Origin: Steroidobacteraceae bacterium
GTDB lineage: Bacteria; Pseudomonadota; Gammaproteobacteria; Steroidobacterales; Steroidobacteraceae
DNA length: 50,469 nt
Reading direction: 5' to 3'
NCBI GenBank assembly: GCA_025458865.1
Contig: JALORP010000019.1
Coordinates: forward strand, 1 to 50,469
The notes below the pieces were generated by a model. The model ran no database searches and was not told the origin of the DNA. It was given only the letters and a program-made list of their open reading frames with translations. The position numbers were made by a program, and so were the translations under genes. Within the stretch, counting starts at the first letter, position 1; each line of letters begins with the position of its first letter. This document shows, in pieces, positions 33,257 to 41,642 of the stretch.

Positions 33257-33693
33257 GCGTCCCCCAGGCTGTGGGTCTCGGGCATGATGCCGCGTTCCCG
33301 GTAGGCGCGGAAGCGTTCCCGGCCGGCCCTGCGCCGGGACTCCTCGGCGTCGATGACCTCGACGATGCGCTCGAAGCGCTCGGGCTCGCCCGGCAGCGCG
33401 GCCGACAGGTTGACCAGTACCTCGGCGTTGCCGGCCGGCTCGGCGGCGGTGCCGATGCGCACCGGCGCGTCCGCGGCCGCCGCGTCGCCGGCGAGGGCGT
33501 GCGGCACGAAGCTGATGTCCGAGAACTGCCACAGGAGCTCGTCGAGGGCCCGGGCGTCGTCGTCGTCGTCCACCGTCACGTGCACGCGGTGCCCCGCATG
33601 CCAGGCCTTCTCCACCAGCCGGCAGGCGAGCAGCCGCCGGTCGCGCTCCTCGCGGCCGGGCAGCACGTAGAAGCTGACGCGCGGCTCGCCCAA
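33253..33693 (-). CDS. holC: DNA polymerase III subunit chi
   Basis: A 146-residue subunit of the clamp-loader complex that links it to SSB. The HolC pattern is visible: VSFYVLPGREERDRRLLACR, LVEKAWHAGHRVHV, LDELLWQFSDISFVPHAL and ERIVEVIDAEESRRRAGRER followed by FRAYRERG. No ATG fits: TTG 33693, 5 bp after pepA, is the most likely start, while CTG 33702 overlaps the pepA stop. Position between pepA and valS is the classical holC location. Confidence 0.9.
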   Translation of the reverse strand: MGEPRVSFYVLPGREERDRRLLACRLVEKAWHAGHRVHVTVDDDDDARALDELLWQFSDISFVPHALAGDAAAADAPVRIGTAAEPAGNAEVLVNLSAALPGEPERFERIVEVIDAEESRRRAGRERFRAYRERGIMPETHSLGDA

Positions 33694-33698
33694 CGCCT

Positions 33699-35186
33699 TC
33701 AGGCCTGCGCGAGCAGCCAGTCCACGAGCAGCGGCACCGGGCGGCCCGTGCTGCCCTTCCTCGCGCCGGTCAGGTAGGCGGTGCCGGCGACGTCCAGGTG
33801 CGCCCAGCGCAGGCCGTCGGCGAACCTCCACAGGAAGCAGGCGGCGGTGATCGCACCGGCCTCGCGGCCCGCGACGTTCGCCAGGTCGGCGAAATTGCTC
33901 TTGAGCAGATCGGCGTACTCCTCGGCGACCGGCATCGGCCAGGCCGGGTCGTCGGTGCGCTCGCCCGCGTGCTCGAGCTCGCGGCGCAGCCCGGCGTCCG
34001 GCGAGAACAGGCCCGAGTAGTGCGCGCCGAGCGCGATCACGCAGGCGCCGGTGAGCGTGGCGATGTCCACCACGGCCCGCGGCTTGTAGCGACGGGCGTA
34101 GGTGATGGCGTCGCAGAGGATCAGACGACCCTCGGCGTCGGTGTTCAGCACCTCGATGGTCTTGCCCGACATGGAGGTGAACACGTCGCCGGGCTTGGTG
34201 GCTCGGCCGCTCGGCATGTTCTCGCAGGCCGGCACGATGCCGACGACGTTGACGGGGGCCTTCATGGAAGCGATCGCCTCGATCGCGCCGAAGACGCTCG
34301 CCGCGCCGCTCATGTCGAACTTCATCTCGTCCATTCCCGGCGGCTGCTTGAGGGAGATGCCGCCGGTATCGAAGGTGACGCCCTTGCCCACGAGCGCCAC
34401 CGGCGCCCGGCCGGCCTTGCCGCCGCGGTACTCGAGCACGATCAGCTTGGGCGGCTGGTCGGAGCCCTGGGTCACGGACAGGAGGGAACCCATCCCGAGG
34501 CGCTTCATGTCGCGCGCCTCGAGGATGCGCACCCGCAGCGTGCGGTGGGTGCGCGCGAGGCCGCGGGCGCGTGTCGCGAGGTAGGTCGGGGTGCAGACGT
34601 TCGCCGGCAGGTTGGCGAGGTCGCGCGAGAGCGCCATGCCGCGGGCGATGCCCCCGGCCTCCGCGAGGCCGCGCCGCGCGAGGGCCGCCTCGCCGCGCTC
34701 GTTGATGGCGACGCCGAGCTTCGCAAGCTTCGGCGCCGGCGGCTTCTTGCCGCTCTTGAGGTCCGGGATGCGGTAGAAGGCGGAAGCCACGGCGAGCGCC
34801 GAGAGGCGCGAGGCATGGTAGGCGTCCACGCCCGCCGGCTGCTCGCCCGCGACATACAGCACGGCGTCGCGCGCGCCCGACTTCTTCAGCCACTCGGCGG
34901 CGGCGGTCGCCGCGCGCCTGAGCGACTTGCGCGAGTACTCCTTGCGCGGCCCCAGGCCGACGAGCAGCGCCCGCTCGACCTTGCCGCCGCCGAGGTCGGC
35001 GATGGGCAGCGACTCGCCGGCCTTGCCGGAGAAGTCGCCGCGCCGGATGACGCGGCTGATCAGGCCGCCGGCCGCCGCGTCGAGCGCCTGGGCCGCGGCG
35101 GAGAGCTCGCCGCCCTCGTAGACGCCCACCACCGCACAGCCGGTCCGCTGCGCCCCCGCGGGCGCCGTGGTCGCGTGGAACTCCAT
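33699..35186 (-). CDS. pepA: Leucyl aminopeptidase (M17)
   Basis: A 495-residue cytosolic zinc/manganese aminopeptidase, usually a hexamer. The catalytic domain has VGKGVTFDTGGISLKQPPGM, DEMKFDMSGAASVFG and the NTDAEGRLILCDAITYA signature carrying metal ligands. The N-terminal domain is less conserved, as usual. In E. coli PepA also binds DNA in site-specific recombination and pyrimidine control; whether it does so here is unknown. The start is ATG 35186 with GGGGGAGA upstream. Divergent from lptF across 144 bp. Confidence 0.97.
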   Translation of the reverse strand: MEFHATTAPAGAQRTGCAVVGVYEGGELSAAAQALDAAAGGLISRVIRRGDFSGKAGESLPIADLGGGKVERALLVGLGPRKEYSRKSLRRAATAAAEWLKKSGARDAVLYVAGEQPAGVDAYHASRLSALAVASAFYRIPDLKSGKKPPAPKLAKLGVAINERGEAALARRGLAEAGGIARGMALSRDLANLPANVCTPTYLATRARGLARTHRTLRVRILEARDMKRLGMGSLLSVTQGSDQPPKLIVLEYRGGKAGRAPVALVGKGVTFDTGGISLKQPPGMDEMKFDMSGAASVFGAIEAIASMKAPVNVVGIVPACENMPSGRATKPGDVFTSMSGKTIEVLNTDAEGRLILCDAITYARRYKPRAVVDIATLTGACVIALGAHYSGLFSPDAGLRRELEHAGERTDDPAWPMPVAEEYADLLKSNFADLANVAGREAGAITAACFLWRFADGLRWAHLDVAGTAYLTGARKGSTGRPVPLLVDWLLAQA

Positions 35187-35330
35187 CGAGAATCTCCCCC
35201 GTGCATTGGGCCGCCGGCTGCGCCAATTGCGTTGAGCCCGGGGCGGCGCTGGTTTAACGTACTGACGCGCTCGCGCCGTGCGGCGCCGGCTGCGGCAGCC
35301 GTGGCGCTAGTGTAATCGAAAGGGGATGCC

Positions 35331-36416
35331 TTGTTCGGCAGGCTCGACCGCTACGTTCTGCGCGAGGTGGCGGTGGTCTGGGTCGCCGTGACCGGCGTCC
35401 TGCTCATGATCCTCGTGAGCAACCAGCTCGCCCGCATCCTCGGCCTCGCCGCCGAGCGCGGCTTCCCGCAGGAAGTCGTGCTGTTCCTGATCGGCCTGAC
35501 CTCCCTGCAGAACCTGGCCGTGATCATCCCGGTCGCGACCCTGCTGGCGGTGATGATGGCCCTCGGCCGGCTCTACCACGAGAGCGAGATGGCCGCGATG
35601 CGGGCCTGCGGCATGGGTCCGGAGCGGCTCTACCTGCCCGTGTTCGCCTTCGCTATCGTGGTGGCGCTGGCGCTGTCCGCACTCGCCTTCGACCTCGGCC
35701 CCTCGGCCTACGCCAGGGCCCAGGAGGTGCGTCAGGCCGCGATCCGCGAGGCCGAGTTCGGACGGCTGGAGGCGGGCAAGTTCCGCAGCTTCGCCGGCGG
35801 CACTGCCGTCTTCTACGCCGAGCGCGCCGACGGCGACGGGACCCTCCACAACGTGTTCCTGCAGCGCCAGGTCGGCGACCGGGTCGAAGTCGCCACCGCC
35901 GCGCGCGCCGTGCACCGCATCGAGGAGGGCGGGCGGCTGCACCTGGTGATCCTTTACGACGGCGAGCGCGTCGAGGGCGTGCCCGGGCAGGCCGATTTCC
36001 GGCGGCTGCGTTTCGCCGAGCACGGCATCCCGGTGCGCATCCCCGAGCCGGGCGAGGGCCGGCTCCGGGTCGGGCAGATGACGACGGCGGCGCTGCGGGC
36101 CTCGGACAGCCCCGAGGCGGCGGCCGAGCTGCACTGGCGCATCGCCCAGCCGGTGATGGTGCTGACGCTCGCGCTGCTCGCCGTGCCGCTGTCGGCGCTG
36201 CGCCCGCGCGAGGGCCGCTACGCCCGCGTGGCGCTCGCCATCCTGGTCTACTTCGTCTACTCGCAGCTCGTGGCCTCCGGCCAGGTCTGGATCGAGAAGG
36301 GCCAGCTCGACCCGCGGCTCGGCCTGTGGTGGGTGCACGCGCTCGTGGTCGCATTCGCGCTGTTCCTGCTGCACAGGCAGAGCCCGCTGCAGAACCTCAC
36401 CTGGTCGCGGGCATGA
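35331..36416 (+). CDS. lptF: LPS export ABC transporter permease LptF
   Basis: A 361-residue YjgP/YjgQ-family permease of the LptB2FG complex, which extracts LPS from the inner membrane. Helices lie near residues 14-34, 48-74 and 95-115 at the N-terminus and three near 265-350; a periplasmic jellyroll-type domain lies between. RLDRYVLREV and MMALGRLYHESEMAAMRACG are typical. The start is TTG 35331, behind AAAGGGGA at 35319-35326; an ATG five bases earlier is out of frame. The stop overlaps lptG as ATGA. Confidence 0.94.
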   Translation: MFGRLDRYVLREVAVVWVAVTGVLLMILVSNQLARILGLAAERGFPQEVVLFLIGLTSLQNLAVIIPVATLLAVMMALGRLYHESEMAAMRACGMGPERLYLPVFAFAIVVALALSALAFDLGPSAYARAQEVRQAAIREAEFGRLEAGKFRSFAGGTAVFYAERADGDGTLHNVFLQRQVGDRVEVATAARAVHRIEEGGRLHLVILYDGERVEGVPGQADFRRLRFAEHGIPVRIPEPGEGRLRVGQMTTAALRASDSPEAAAELHWRIAQPVMVLTLALLAVPLSALRPREGRYARVALAILVYFVYSQLVASGQVWIEKGQLDPRLGLWWVHALVVAFALFLLHRQSPLQNLTWSRA

Positions 36417-37483
36417 TCACGCGCCTCGACCGCCACCTCGGGCGCACGATCCTCGGCTACAGCGCGATGGTGCTGGCCGTGCTGCTGACGCTGACCTCGC
36501 TGTTCACCTTCATCAGCCAGCAGGACGACATCGGCACCGGCACCTACGACGTCCGCGCGGCCTTCCTGTACACGCTGCTGTCCATGCCGCAGCAGGTCTT
36601 CGAGCTCTTCCCGATCTCCGCGCTGATCGGCGGCATCCTCGGCCTCGGCGCGCTGGCGCGCGACAGCGAACTGACCGTGATGCGCGCGGCCGGCGTGTCG
36701 CCGCTGCGTCTCGGCGGCGCGGCCGCCATGTCCGGCGTCGTCGTGCTCGGCGTGATGTGGGTGGTGGGCGAGTACGTGGCGCCGCCCGCCGACCACTACG
36801 GGCGGCAGCTCAAGGTGTTCAGCAAGTTCTCGGAATTCAATGCCGCCGGCAGCCGCAGCTCCTGGTCCAAGGACGGGGCGCTCATGGTCAACATCCGGCA
36901 GCAGACGGCCGGCAACCTGTTCGGCGGCATGTACCTTTTCGAGCTCGGCCCGGACCGCGAGATCCGGCGCATCGTCCGGGCCGACCGCGCGGCCGACCTC
37001 GGCGGCAGCACCTGGCGCCTCGAAAACTTCCAGGAGACCCGTTTCGGGGAAGACCGGGTCGAGGCCGAGCGCGAGGCGTCGCGCGAGATCCAGGCGAACC
37101 TCAACCGGGACTTCGTCGGCCTCGCGGTGTTGTCGCCCGACGCGCTGCCGGTCCGCGGCCTGCGCGACTACGTCCGCCACCTGAAGGCGAACGGCCTCGA
37201 GTCGCAGGCCTACGAGGTCGCGATGTGGAGCCGCATCGCCCGCACGGCCTCGGCGGTGCTCGTGTGCCTGCTCGCCGTGCCCTTCGCGCTCGGGCCGCTG
37301 CGCTCCTCGGGCGCCGGCGCCCGCACCGTCGCGGGCATCCTGCTCGGCGTGGTGTATTTCCTGGTGAACCGGACCATGGAGAACAGCGCGCAGGTCTACG
37401 ACCTCCACCCGGTGGTCGCGGCCTGGACGCCGACCGCGCTGCTCGCGATGGTCACGGCCGTGGCCTACTCGAGGTTGCGCTGA
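36413..37483 (+). CDS. lptG: LPS export ABC transporter permease LptG
   Basis: A 356-residue partner of LptF. Start MITRLDRHLGRTILGY, helices near 17-37, 58-80, 100-120 and three after residue 270, with a periplasmic domain between. ARDSELTVMRAAGVSPLRL is the coupling-helix region that contacts the ATPase LptB. LYTLLSMPQQVFELFP is also typical. The gene is complete and overlaps lptF by four bases. It ends facing the RDD gene with a 4-bp gap. LptB itself is not in the window. Confidence 0.95.
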   Translation: MITRLDRHLGRTILGYSAMVLAVLLTLTSLFTFISQQDDIGTGTYDVRAAFLYTLLSMPQQVFELFPISALIGGILGLGALARDSELTVMRAAGVSPLRLGGAAAMSGVVVLGVMWVVGEYVAPPADHYGRQLKVFSKFSEFNAAGSRSSWSKDGALMVNIRQQTAGNLFGGMYLFELGPDREIRRIVRADRAADLGGSTWRLENFQETRFGEDRVEAEREASREIQANLNRDFVGLAVLSPDALPVRGLRDYVRHLKANGLESQAYEVAMWSRIARTASAVLVCLLAVPFALGPLRSSGAGARTVAGILLGVVYFLVNRTMENSAQVYDLHPVVAAWTPTALLAMVTAVAYSRLR

Positions 37484-37487
37484 CTGC

Positions 37488-37997
37488 TCAGCCGATCCGG
37501 ACGACGCGGCCGCCCGTCAGCAGGTCCTGCAGCGTGCGGGCCTCGCGGTCGAAGCCCATCCAGAGGTAGTTCATCGCGGCCGGCAGCAGCAGCAGGCCAG
37601 GCAGCCAGGCAGCCGAGCCGCCGCGGCTTGCGACCCAGAGCCCGGCCACGGCGGGGACGACGATGGCCGCGCCGGCCAGCAGCCGGCCGGCCGCGTCGCG
37701 CCAGCCGATGCGCGAGCCGTCCGGCCGCTCGAGCCGCAGCTTCCACGACATCATCCCGAGCGTCTGTCCGGTGCGCACCCAGGGCAGGCCGAAGAAGCCG
37801 AGCGTGAGCAGCGCGATCCAGCCGCGGTAGAGGTATTCATAGGGGCCCGAGTCCTGCGGCGTGATCGCCTCGCCGCCCGTCAGCGGCAGCAGCACCAGCG
37901 TGCCGAGGAAGAGCACGGCGATGAGCAGCATCGAGTCGTAGACCAGCGCCGCGAAGCGCCGGCCGAGGCCCGCGGGTCCGAGCGTCTGGCCCTTCAC
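37488..37997 (-). CDS. RDD family membrane protein
   Basis: A 169-residue protein with about four hydrophobic segments. The RDD-type start is GLGRRFAALVYDSMLLIAVL, here with R-x3-A-x2-Y-D. TGQTLGMMSWKLRLERPDGS and WRDAAGRLLAG are the second hallmark block, and FDREARTLQDLLTGGRVVRI the C-terminal one. RDD proteins are small membrane proteins, some linked to ion exchange, mostly of unknown function. The start is GTG 37997, overlapping the GldG-like gene as GTGA, so it belongs to the same operon. Confidence 0.88.
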   Translation of the reverse strand: MKGQTLGPAGLGRRFAALVYDSMLLIAVLFLGTLVLLPLTGGEAITPQDSGPYEYLYRGWIALLTLGFFGLPWVRTGQTLGMMSWKLRLERPDGSRIGWRDAAGRLLAGAAIVVPAVAGLWVASRGGSAAWLPGLLLLPAAMNYLWMGFDREARTLQDLLTGGRVVRIG

Positions 37998-39874
37998 GGG
38001 GCGGCGCCCCGCGCGCGCCGCCGCAGGAGGGCGGCCAGCAGCAGGAGCAACGTCACCGTCGCCGCAGGGGCGACGGCCACGTTGAGCCACTTGAGCCGCG
38101 CGCCGAGGCGCTCGATGTCGCGGTCGAGCTCGTGGCGCAGGTCGCGAAGCTCGCGACGCATGCGCAGGCGCTCCTCGCGGAAGCGCCCGATTTCCGCCGC
38201 CTGTTCGGCCGAGGGCATCGGCGAGCCGGCGTCCTCGCGCCTCGACTCCAGCTCCAGCAGGCGCTGCTCGGTCGCCGCGAGCTCGCGCTCGAGCGCGACC
38301 TGCTTCGCCCGCAGGCGCTCGTCGGCGGAGCGGCGCAGCGCCTCGACGCGCTCGAAGGGCCGCAGGAAGCTCGCGCGGCCGCGCAGGCCGATCAGCGCCT
38401 CGCTGCCGGCCAGCAGGTCGAGCGCGTTCAGCACGAGGTCTCCGTTGCCGGCCCAGGCCTCGATGACCCGCGCGCTGCCTGATCCCGCGGCGCGAGTCCA
38501 GAGCGGGTCGGCGAGCAGGTCCGTATCGGCGACGAGGATCACGCGCGCGTCTTCCCGCGCCGCCGCGAGGTGACCGTCCGCCGGCGCCTCCGCCCCCTCC
38601 GGCGGGCCTTCCGGCCACGCGGAGGCGGGACGGCCGCCGAGTCTCGCCGCGAGCACGTAGCGCTCGCCGGTCGGCGAGAAGCCCTCGAACAGCGCTTCGG
38701 GCCCGACAGGCGCCGCGAAGCGCTCCGCGCCGAGCAGCGCCGATTCGGCGCTCGAGGTCACGAGGGGCTCGAAGCGGGCCGCCGAGCCCGCGCGCGGCGC
38801 GAGCGTGCCCGCGGTGGCGAACGTGACGAGATCGAGAGCCGCGGTGACCGGGTCGTCGGCGGACAGCGAGTCGCTCTCGAAGCCGAGGAAGCCGAGGTGG
38901 CGGACCGGGCCGTCGCGGCCCTCGACCGCGAGCGCATGCCGGGCGTCGGCGAGGACCGCGCCCGGGTCGAACTCCACGCCCCAGGCCGCAGCCAGCGGCC
39001 CCAGGTCCGAGGCGCGGCCGTCACCCGCGAAGGGATCGAGCGGGTTGTCGCCGGCGGCGTCCTGCTCGGCCGACGGGTCCACGAAGGCGAGCAGGCGGCC
39101 GCCGCGCAGCACGTACTGGTCGAGCGCGTAGAGCGTCGCCTCCGGCAGGTGCTTGGGATGCACCAGCATGAGCACATCCACCTCGGCCGGGATCGCCGTC
39201 GCGTCCGTACCCACGTTGCGCACCGTGAAGAGCTGCTGCATCTGCTCCACGATCGCCCACGGCTCGCGCATGCGCTGGCCGAGGGGGTCGAAGCCGTAGG
39301 TGAGCGGCAGCGTGCTCATCAGGCCCACCACCGGCCGGTCGGGCTGGTCGAGCTCGTGGATCAGCCGCGCGACGTCGTACTCGAGGAATCGCTCGCGCCT
39401 CGGCTGCAGGAGCGGAAGCGCGACGCGGTCGTCGCCGCGGCTCGCCACGAGGCCGAAGTAGAGCGGCTCGCGGCCGCGGCCCGAGGGCAGCGGCTCGAGG
39501 CCGATTTCCGCGGCGCGGTCCTCGTCGGCGGAAAACGGCGCCGGGTCGGTGACGGTGAGCGTGAGCCCGCCGCCGCTCGCCGCGGCCATTTCCTCCAGCA
39601 TCTGGCGCACGCGTTCGCCGTAGGTCCGGAACACCGGCTCGCTGCGCGAAAGCTCGCCCGAGGCGAACAGCTCGAGCGCGATGGGCTCCTCGAGGCTCGA
39701 CACGAGCGAGCGGCTGCCGTCGCCAAGGCTGTAGAGCCGGTCGGCCGTGAGGTCGAGCCGCAGGCCCCCGACCAGCGCGCCCAGGGCCGCGGGCAGCAGC
39801 AGGAAGGCGATCGCGAGGGCCGCCAGCGCGACCGTGCCCGACAGGCGCCGGCCCAGCGTCGCCGCGCCCTTCAT
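37994..39874 (-). CDS. GldG-like ABC-transporter auxiliary protein
   Basis: A 626-residue protein. A membrane helix near residues 15-37 is followed by a periplasmic GldG/DUF4350-type region: LRLDLTADRLYSLGDGSRSL, PIALELFASGELSRSEP, PVVGLMSTLPLTYGFDPLG, and VLRGGRLLAFVDPSAEQD. A charged coiled coil (about 535-590, Arg/Glu-rich) and a final membrane helix (about 598-618) close it. The family accompanies GldF/GldA-like ABC exporters; in Bacteroidetes the set is tied to gliding, but in proteobacteria the substrate is unknown. It overlaps the permease gene as ATGA. Confidence 0.88.
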   Translation of the reverse strand: MKGAATLGRRLSGTVALAALAIAFLLLPAALGALVGGLRLDLTADRLYSLGDGSRSLVSSLEEPIALELFASGELSRSEPVFRTYGERVRQMLEEMAAASGGGLTLTVTDPAPFSADEDRAAEIGLEPLPSGRGREPLYFGLVASRGDDRVALPLLQPRRERFLEYDVARLIHELDQPDRPVVGLMSTLPLTYGFDPLGQRMREPWAIVEQMQQLFTVRNVGTDATAIPAEVDVLMLVHPKHLPEATLYALDQYVLRGGRLLAFVDPSAEQDAAGDNPLDPFAGDGRASDLGPLAAAWGVEFDPGAVLADARHALAVEGRDGPVRHLGFLGFESDSLSADDPVTAALDLVTFATAGTLAPRAGSAARFEPLVTSSAESALLGAERFAAPVGPEALFEGFSPTGERYVLAARLGGRPASAWPEGPPEGAEAPADGHLAAAREDARVILVADTDLLADPLWTRAAGSGSARVIEAWAGNGDLVLNALDLLAGSEALIGLRGRASFLRPFERVEALRRSADERLRAKQVALERELAATEQRLLELESRREDAGSPMPSAEQAAEIGRFREERLRMRRELRDLRHELDRDIERLGARLKWLNVAVAPAATVTLLLLLAALLRRRARGAAP

Positions 39875-40605
39875 CGCGACCGGCCCCGGTCCAGCACGAT
39901 CGCCGTCGCGGCGAGCCACAGCGCGATCGTGAGCACGAAGTACAGCAGGTCGGCGAGGTCCAGCACGCCGCGGGCGATGGCCTGGAAGTGGGTGAGGAAG
40001 GAGAGCGCCGCCACCGAGTCCACCAGCCACGCGGGCGCCCACGCGCGAAGAGCCGCGAGCACGAGATCGTGGCCGGCGAGCAGCAGCAGCAGGCCCACGG
40101 CGACCGAGAGCACGTAGGCCACGACCTGGCTGCGCGTCGCGGCCGACAGGCAGCTGCCTATGGCCAGGAAGCCCCCGGCCATCAGGAAGCTGCCGGCGTA
40201 GGCGGCGAGGATCGCGCCGTTGTCCGGCTCGCCGAGGTAGTTGACCGTGATCCACATCGGGAAGGTGAGGGTGAGCGCGAGGCCCACGAACGTCCAGGCC
40301 GCGAGGAACTTGCCCGCGACCGCCTGCGCCGTGGACAGCGGCAGCGTGAGCAGCAGCTCGAGCGTGCCGGACTTGCGCTCCTCGGCCCACAGCCGCATGG
40401 CCACGGCCGGCACGAAGAAGAGGTACAGCCAGGGGTGGAAGGCGAAGAAGGTGGCGAGGTCCGCCTGCCCCAGCTCGTAGAAACGCCCGAGCTGGAACGG
40501 CAGCGCCGCGGCCAGCACGAGGAACACGGAGAGGAACACCGCGGCCACCGGCGTCGCGAAGTAGGCCGCGAAATCGCGGCGGAAAACGGCCGCCACCTCA
40601 CGCAT
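39871..40605 (-). CDS. ABC-2 type permease, GldF/NosY-like
   Basis: A 244-residue membrane protein with six helices. MREVAAVFRRDFAAYFATPV at the start and AEERKSGTLELLLTLPLSTAQ are standard for ABC-2 permeases; SFLTHFQAIARGVLDLADLLYF marks the GldF-type subgroup. It should form the channel driven by the ATPase encoded just upstream, with which it overlaps by eight bases. It has a GldG-like partner downstream. Substrate unknown. Confidence 0.92.
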   Translation of the reverse strand: MREVAAVFRRDFAAYFATPVAAVFLSVFLVLAAALPFQLGRFYELGQADLATFFAFHPWLYLFFVPAVAMRLWAEERKSGTLELLLTLPLSTAQAVAGKFLAAWTFVGLALTLTFPMWITVNYLGEPDNGAILAAYAGSFLMAGGFLAIGSCLSAATRSQVVAYVLSVAVGLLLLLAGHDLVLAALRAWAPAWLVDSVAALSFLTHFQAIARGVLDLADLLYFVLTIALWLAATAIVLDRGRSR

Positions 40606-41338
40606 GGCCGGCTCCCGCGGTGAGCGCGCGAAACGCCGCGTCGATGCGGGCCGCGGTCGGGCCGTCCGTTCCGGCGCGCGCGGCGAGGCCCTGCGGCGTG
40701 TCGTCGAGCACGAGGCGACCGCCGGCGATGATGATCGCCCGCGTGCAGACCGCCTCGACCTCTTCGAGGATGTGGGTCGAGACGATGATCACCTTGTCGC
40801 GGGCCATTTCGCGGATGAGCCCGCGCACCTCGTGCTTCTGGTTCGGGTCGAGGCCGTCGGTAGGCTCGTCGAGCACCAGGGCCGCCGGGTCGTGCAGCAT
40901 CGCCTGGGCCAGGCCGGCCCGGCGGCGGAAGCCCTTGGAAAGCGTCTCGATCCGGCGGTCGAGCACCGGCGCGAGGCCGAGCCGCTCGACGACGTGGTCG
41001 AGGCGCACGCGCCGCGCCGCGGGGGCGATGCCGCGCACGCGCGCCACGAAGGCGAGCAGCTCCCGCACCGTCATTTCCTCCCAGGCCGGCGCGCCTTCGG
41101 GCAGGTAGCCGAGCGCCGCCCGCGCCTGCCGCGGCGCGCGCTCGACGTCGTGGCCGAAAACCCGCGCCTCGCCGGAGGACGGCGCGAGGAAGCCGGTCAA
41201 CAGGCGCATGGTCGTGGTCTTACCTGCGCCGTTCGGGCCCAGGAATCCCAGTACCTCGCCGGGCGCGACGGCGAAGGAGAGGTCGTCCACCGCGGTCAGC
41301 TCGCCGAACCGCCGCGTCAGGCTCCGCGCCTCGATCAT
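40598..41338 (-). CDS. ABC transporter ATPase, GldA/NosF-like
   Basis: A 246-residue ATPase. Walker A GPNGAGKTTTMRLLTG, Q-loop GYLPEGAPAWEEMTV, signature LSKGFRRRAGLAQAMLHDP (LSKGF rather than LSGGQ, as is common in this export subgroup), Walker B ALVLDEPTDGLDPNQ, and the switch His in IIVSTHILEEV. It begins at ATG 41338, sharing one base with the stop of the PII-like gene (TGATG), so it is translationally coupled to that gene. Confidence 0.95.
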   Translation of the reverse strand: MIEARSLTRRFGELTAVDDLSFAVAPGEVLGFLGPNGAGKTTTMRLLTGFLAPSSGEARVFGHDVERAPRQARAALGYLPEGAPAWEEMTVRELLAFVARVRGIAPAARRVRLDHVVERLGLAPVLDRRIETLSKGFRRRAGLAQAMLHDPAALVLDEPTDGLDPNQKHEVRGLIREMARDKVIIVSTHILEEVEAVCTRAIIIAGGRLVLDDTPQGLAARAGTDGPTAARIDAAFRALTAGAGHA

Positions 41339-41640
41339 CAGAACTTTTCCGGGCGCAGGACCTCGACGTCCTGCACGAACAGGATCATCGCGTAGTGGTC
41401 GTAGTAGCGCTCGCGCAGGTGCGCCGCGAGGCGGTCCGCGAGCGCGGCGTCGCAGATCACCTCGAGGCGGATGTTGCCCGAGTGCTCCCATTCCAGCGCG
41501 CGCTTGCCGCGGTGGCCCTGGCCGCGCGCGTCGGTGATGGTGTAGCCGCGCGCCCCGAATTCCTTGAGGTCGGAGACGAGGCTGCGCTCGAGGCTCGCCT
41601 CGGTGATGACGGTCAGCAGGCGACGGACGTGGCGTTCCAT
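41338..41640 (-). CDS. SbtB/PII-like small regulatory protein
   Basis: A 100-residue PII-type protein: RRLLTVITEASLERSLVSDL, FGARGYTITDARGQGHRG with a short T-loop-like stretch, NIRLEVICDAALADRLAAHL, and RERYYDHYAMILFVQDVEVL. The GYT(I/V)TDA(R) start of the loop and the YYDHYA(M/G)I end are characteristic of SbtB-like proteins that bind adenyl nucleotides and regulate the bicarbonate carrier SbtA in cyanobacteria. Its gene lies 2 bp after the SbtA-like gene, which supports that pairing. Ligand binding here is inferred. Confidence 0.85.
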   Translation of the reverse strand: MERHVRRLLTVITEASLERSLVSDLKEFGARGYTITDARGQGHRGKRALEWEHSGNIRLEVICDAALADRLAAHLRERYYDHYAMILFVQDVEVLRPEKF

Positions 41641-41642
41641 GG

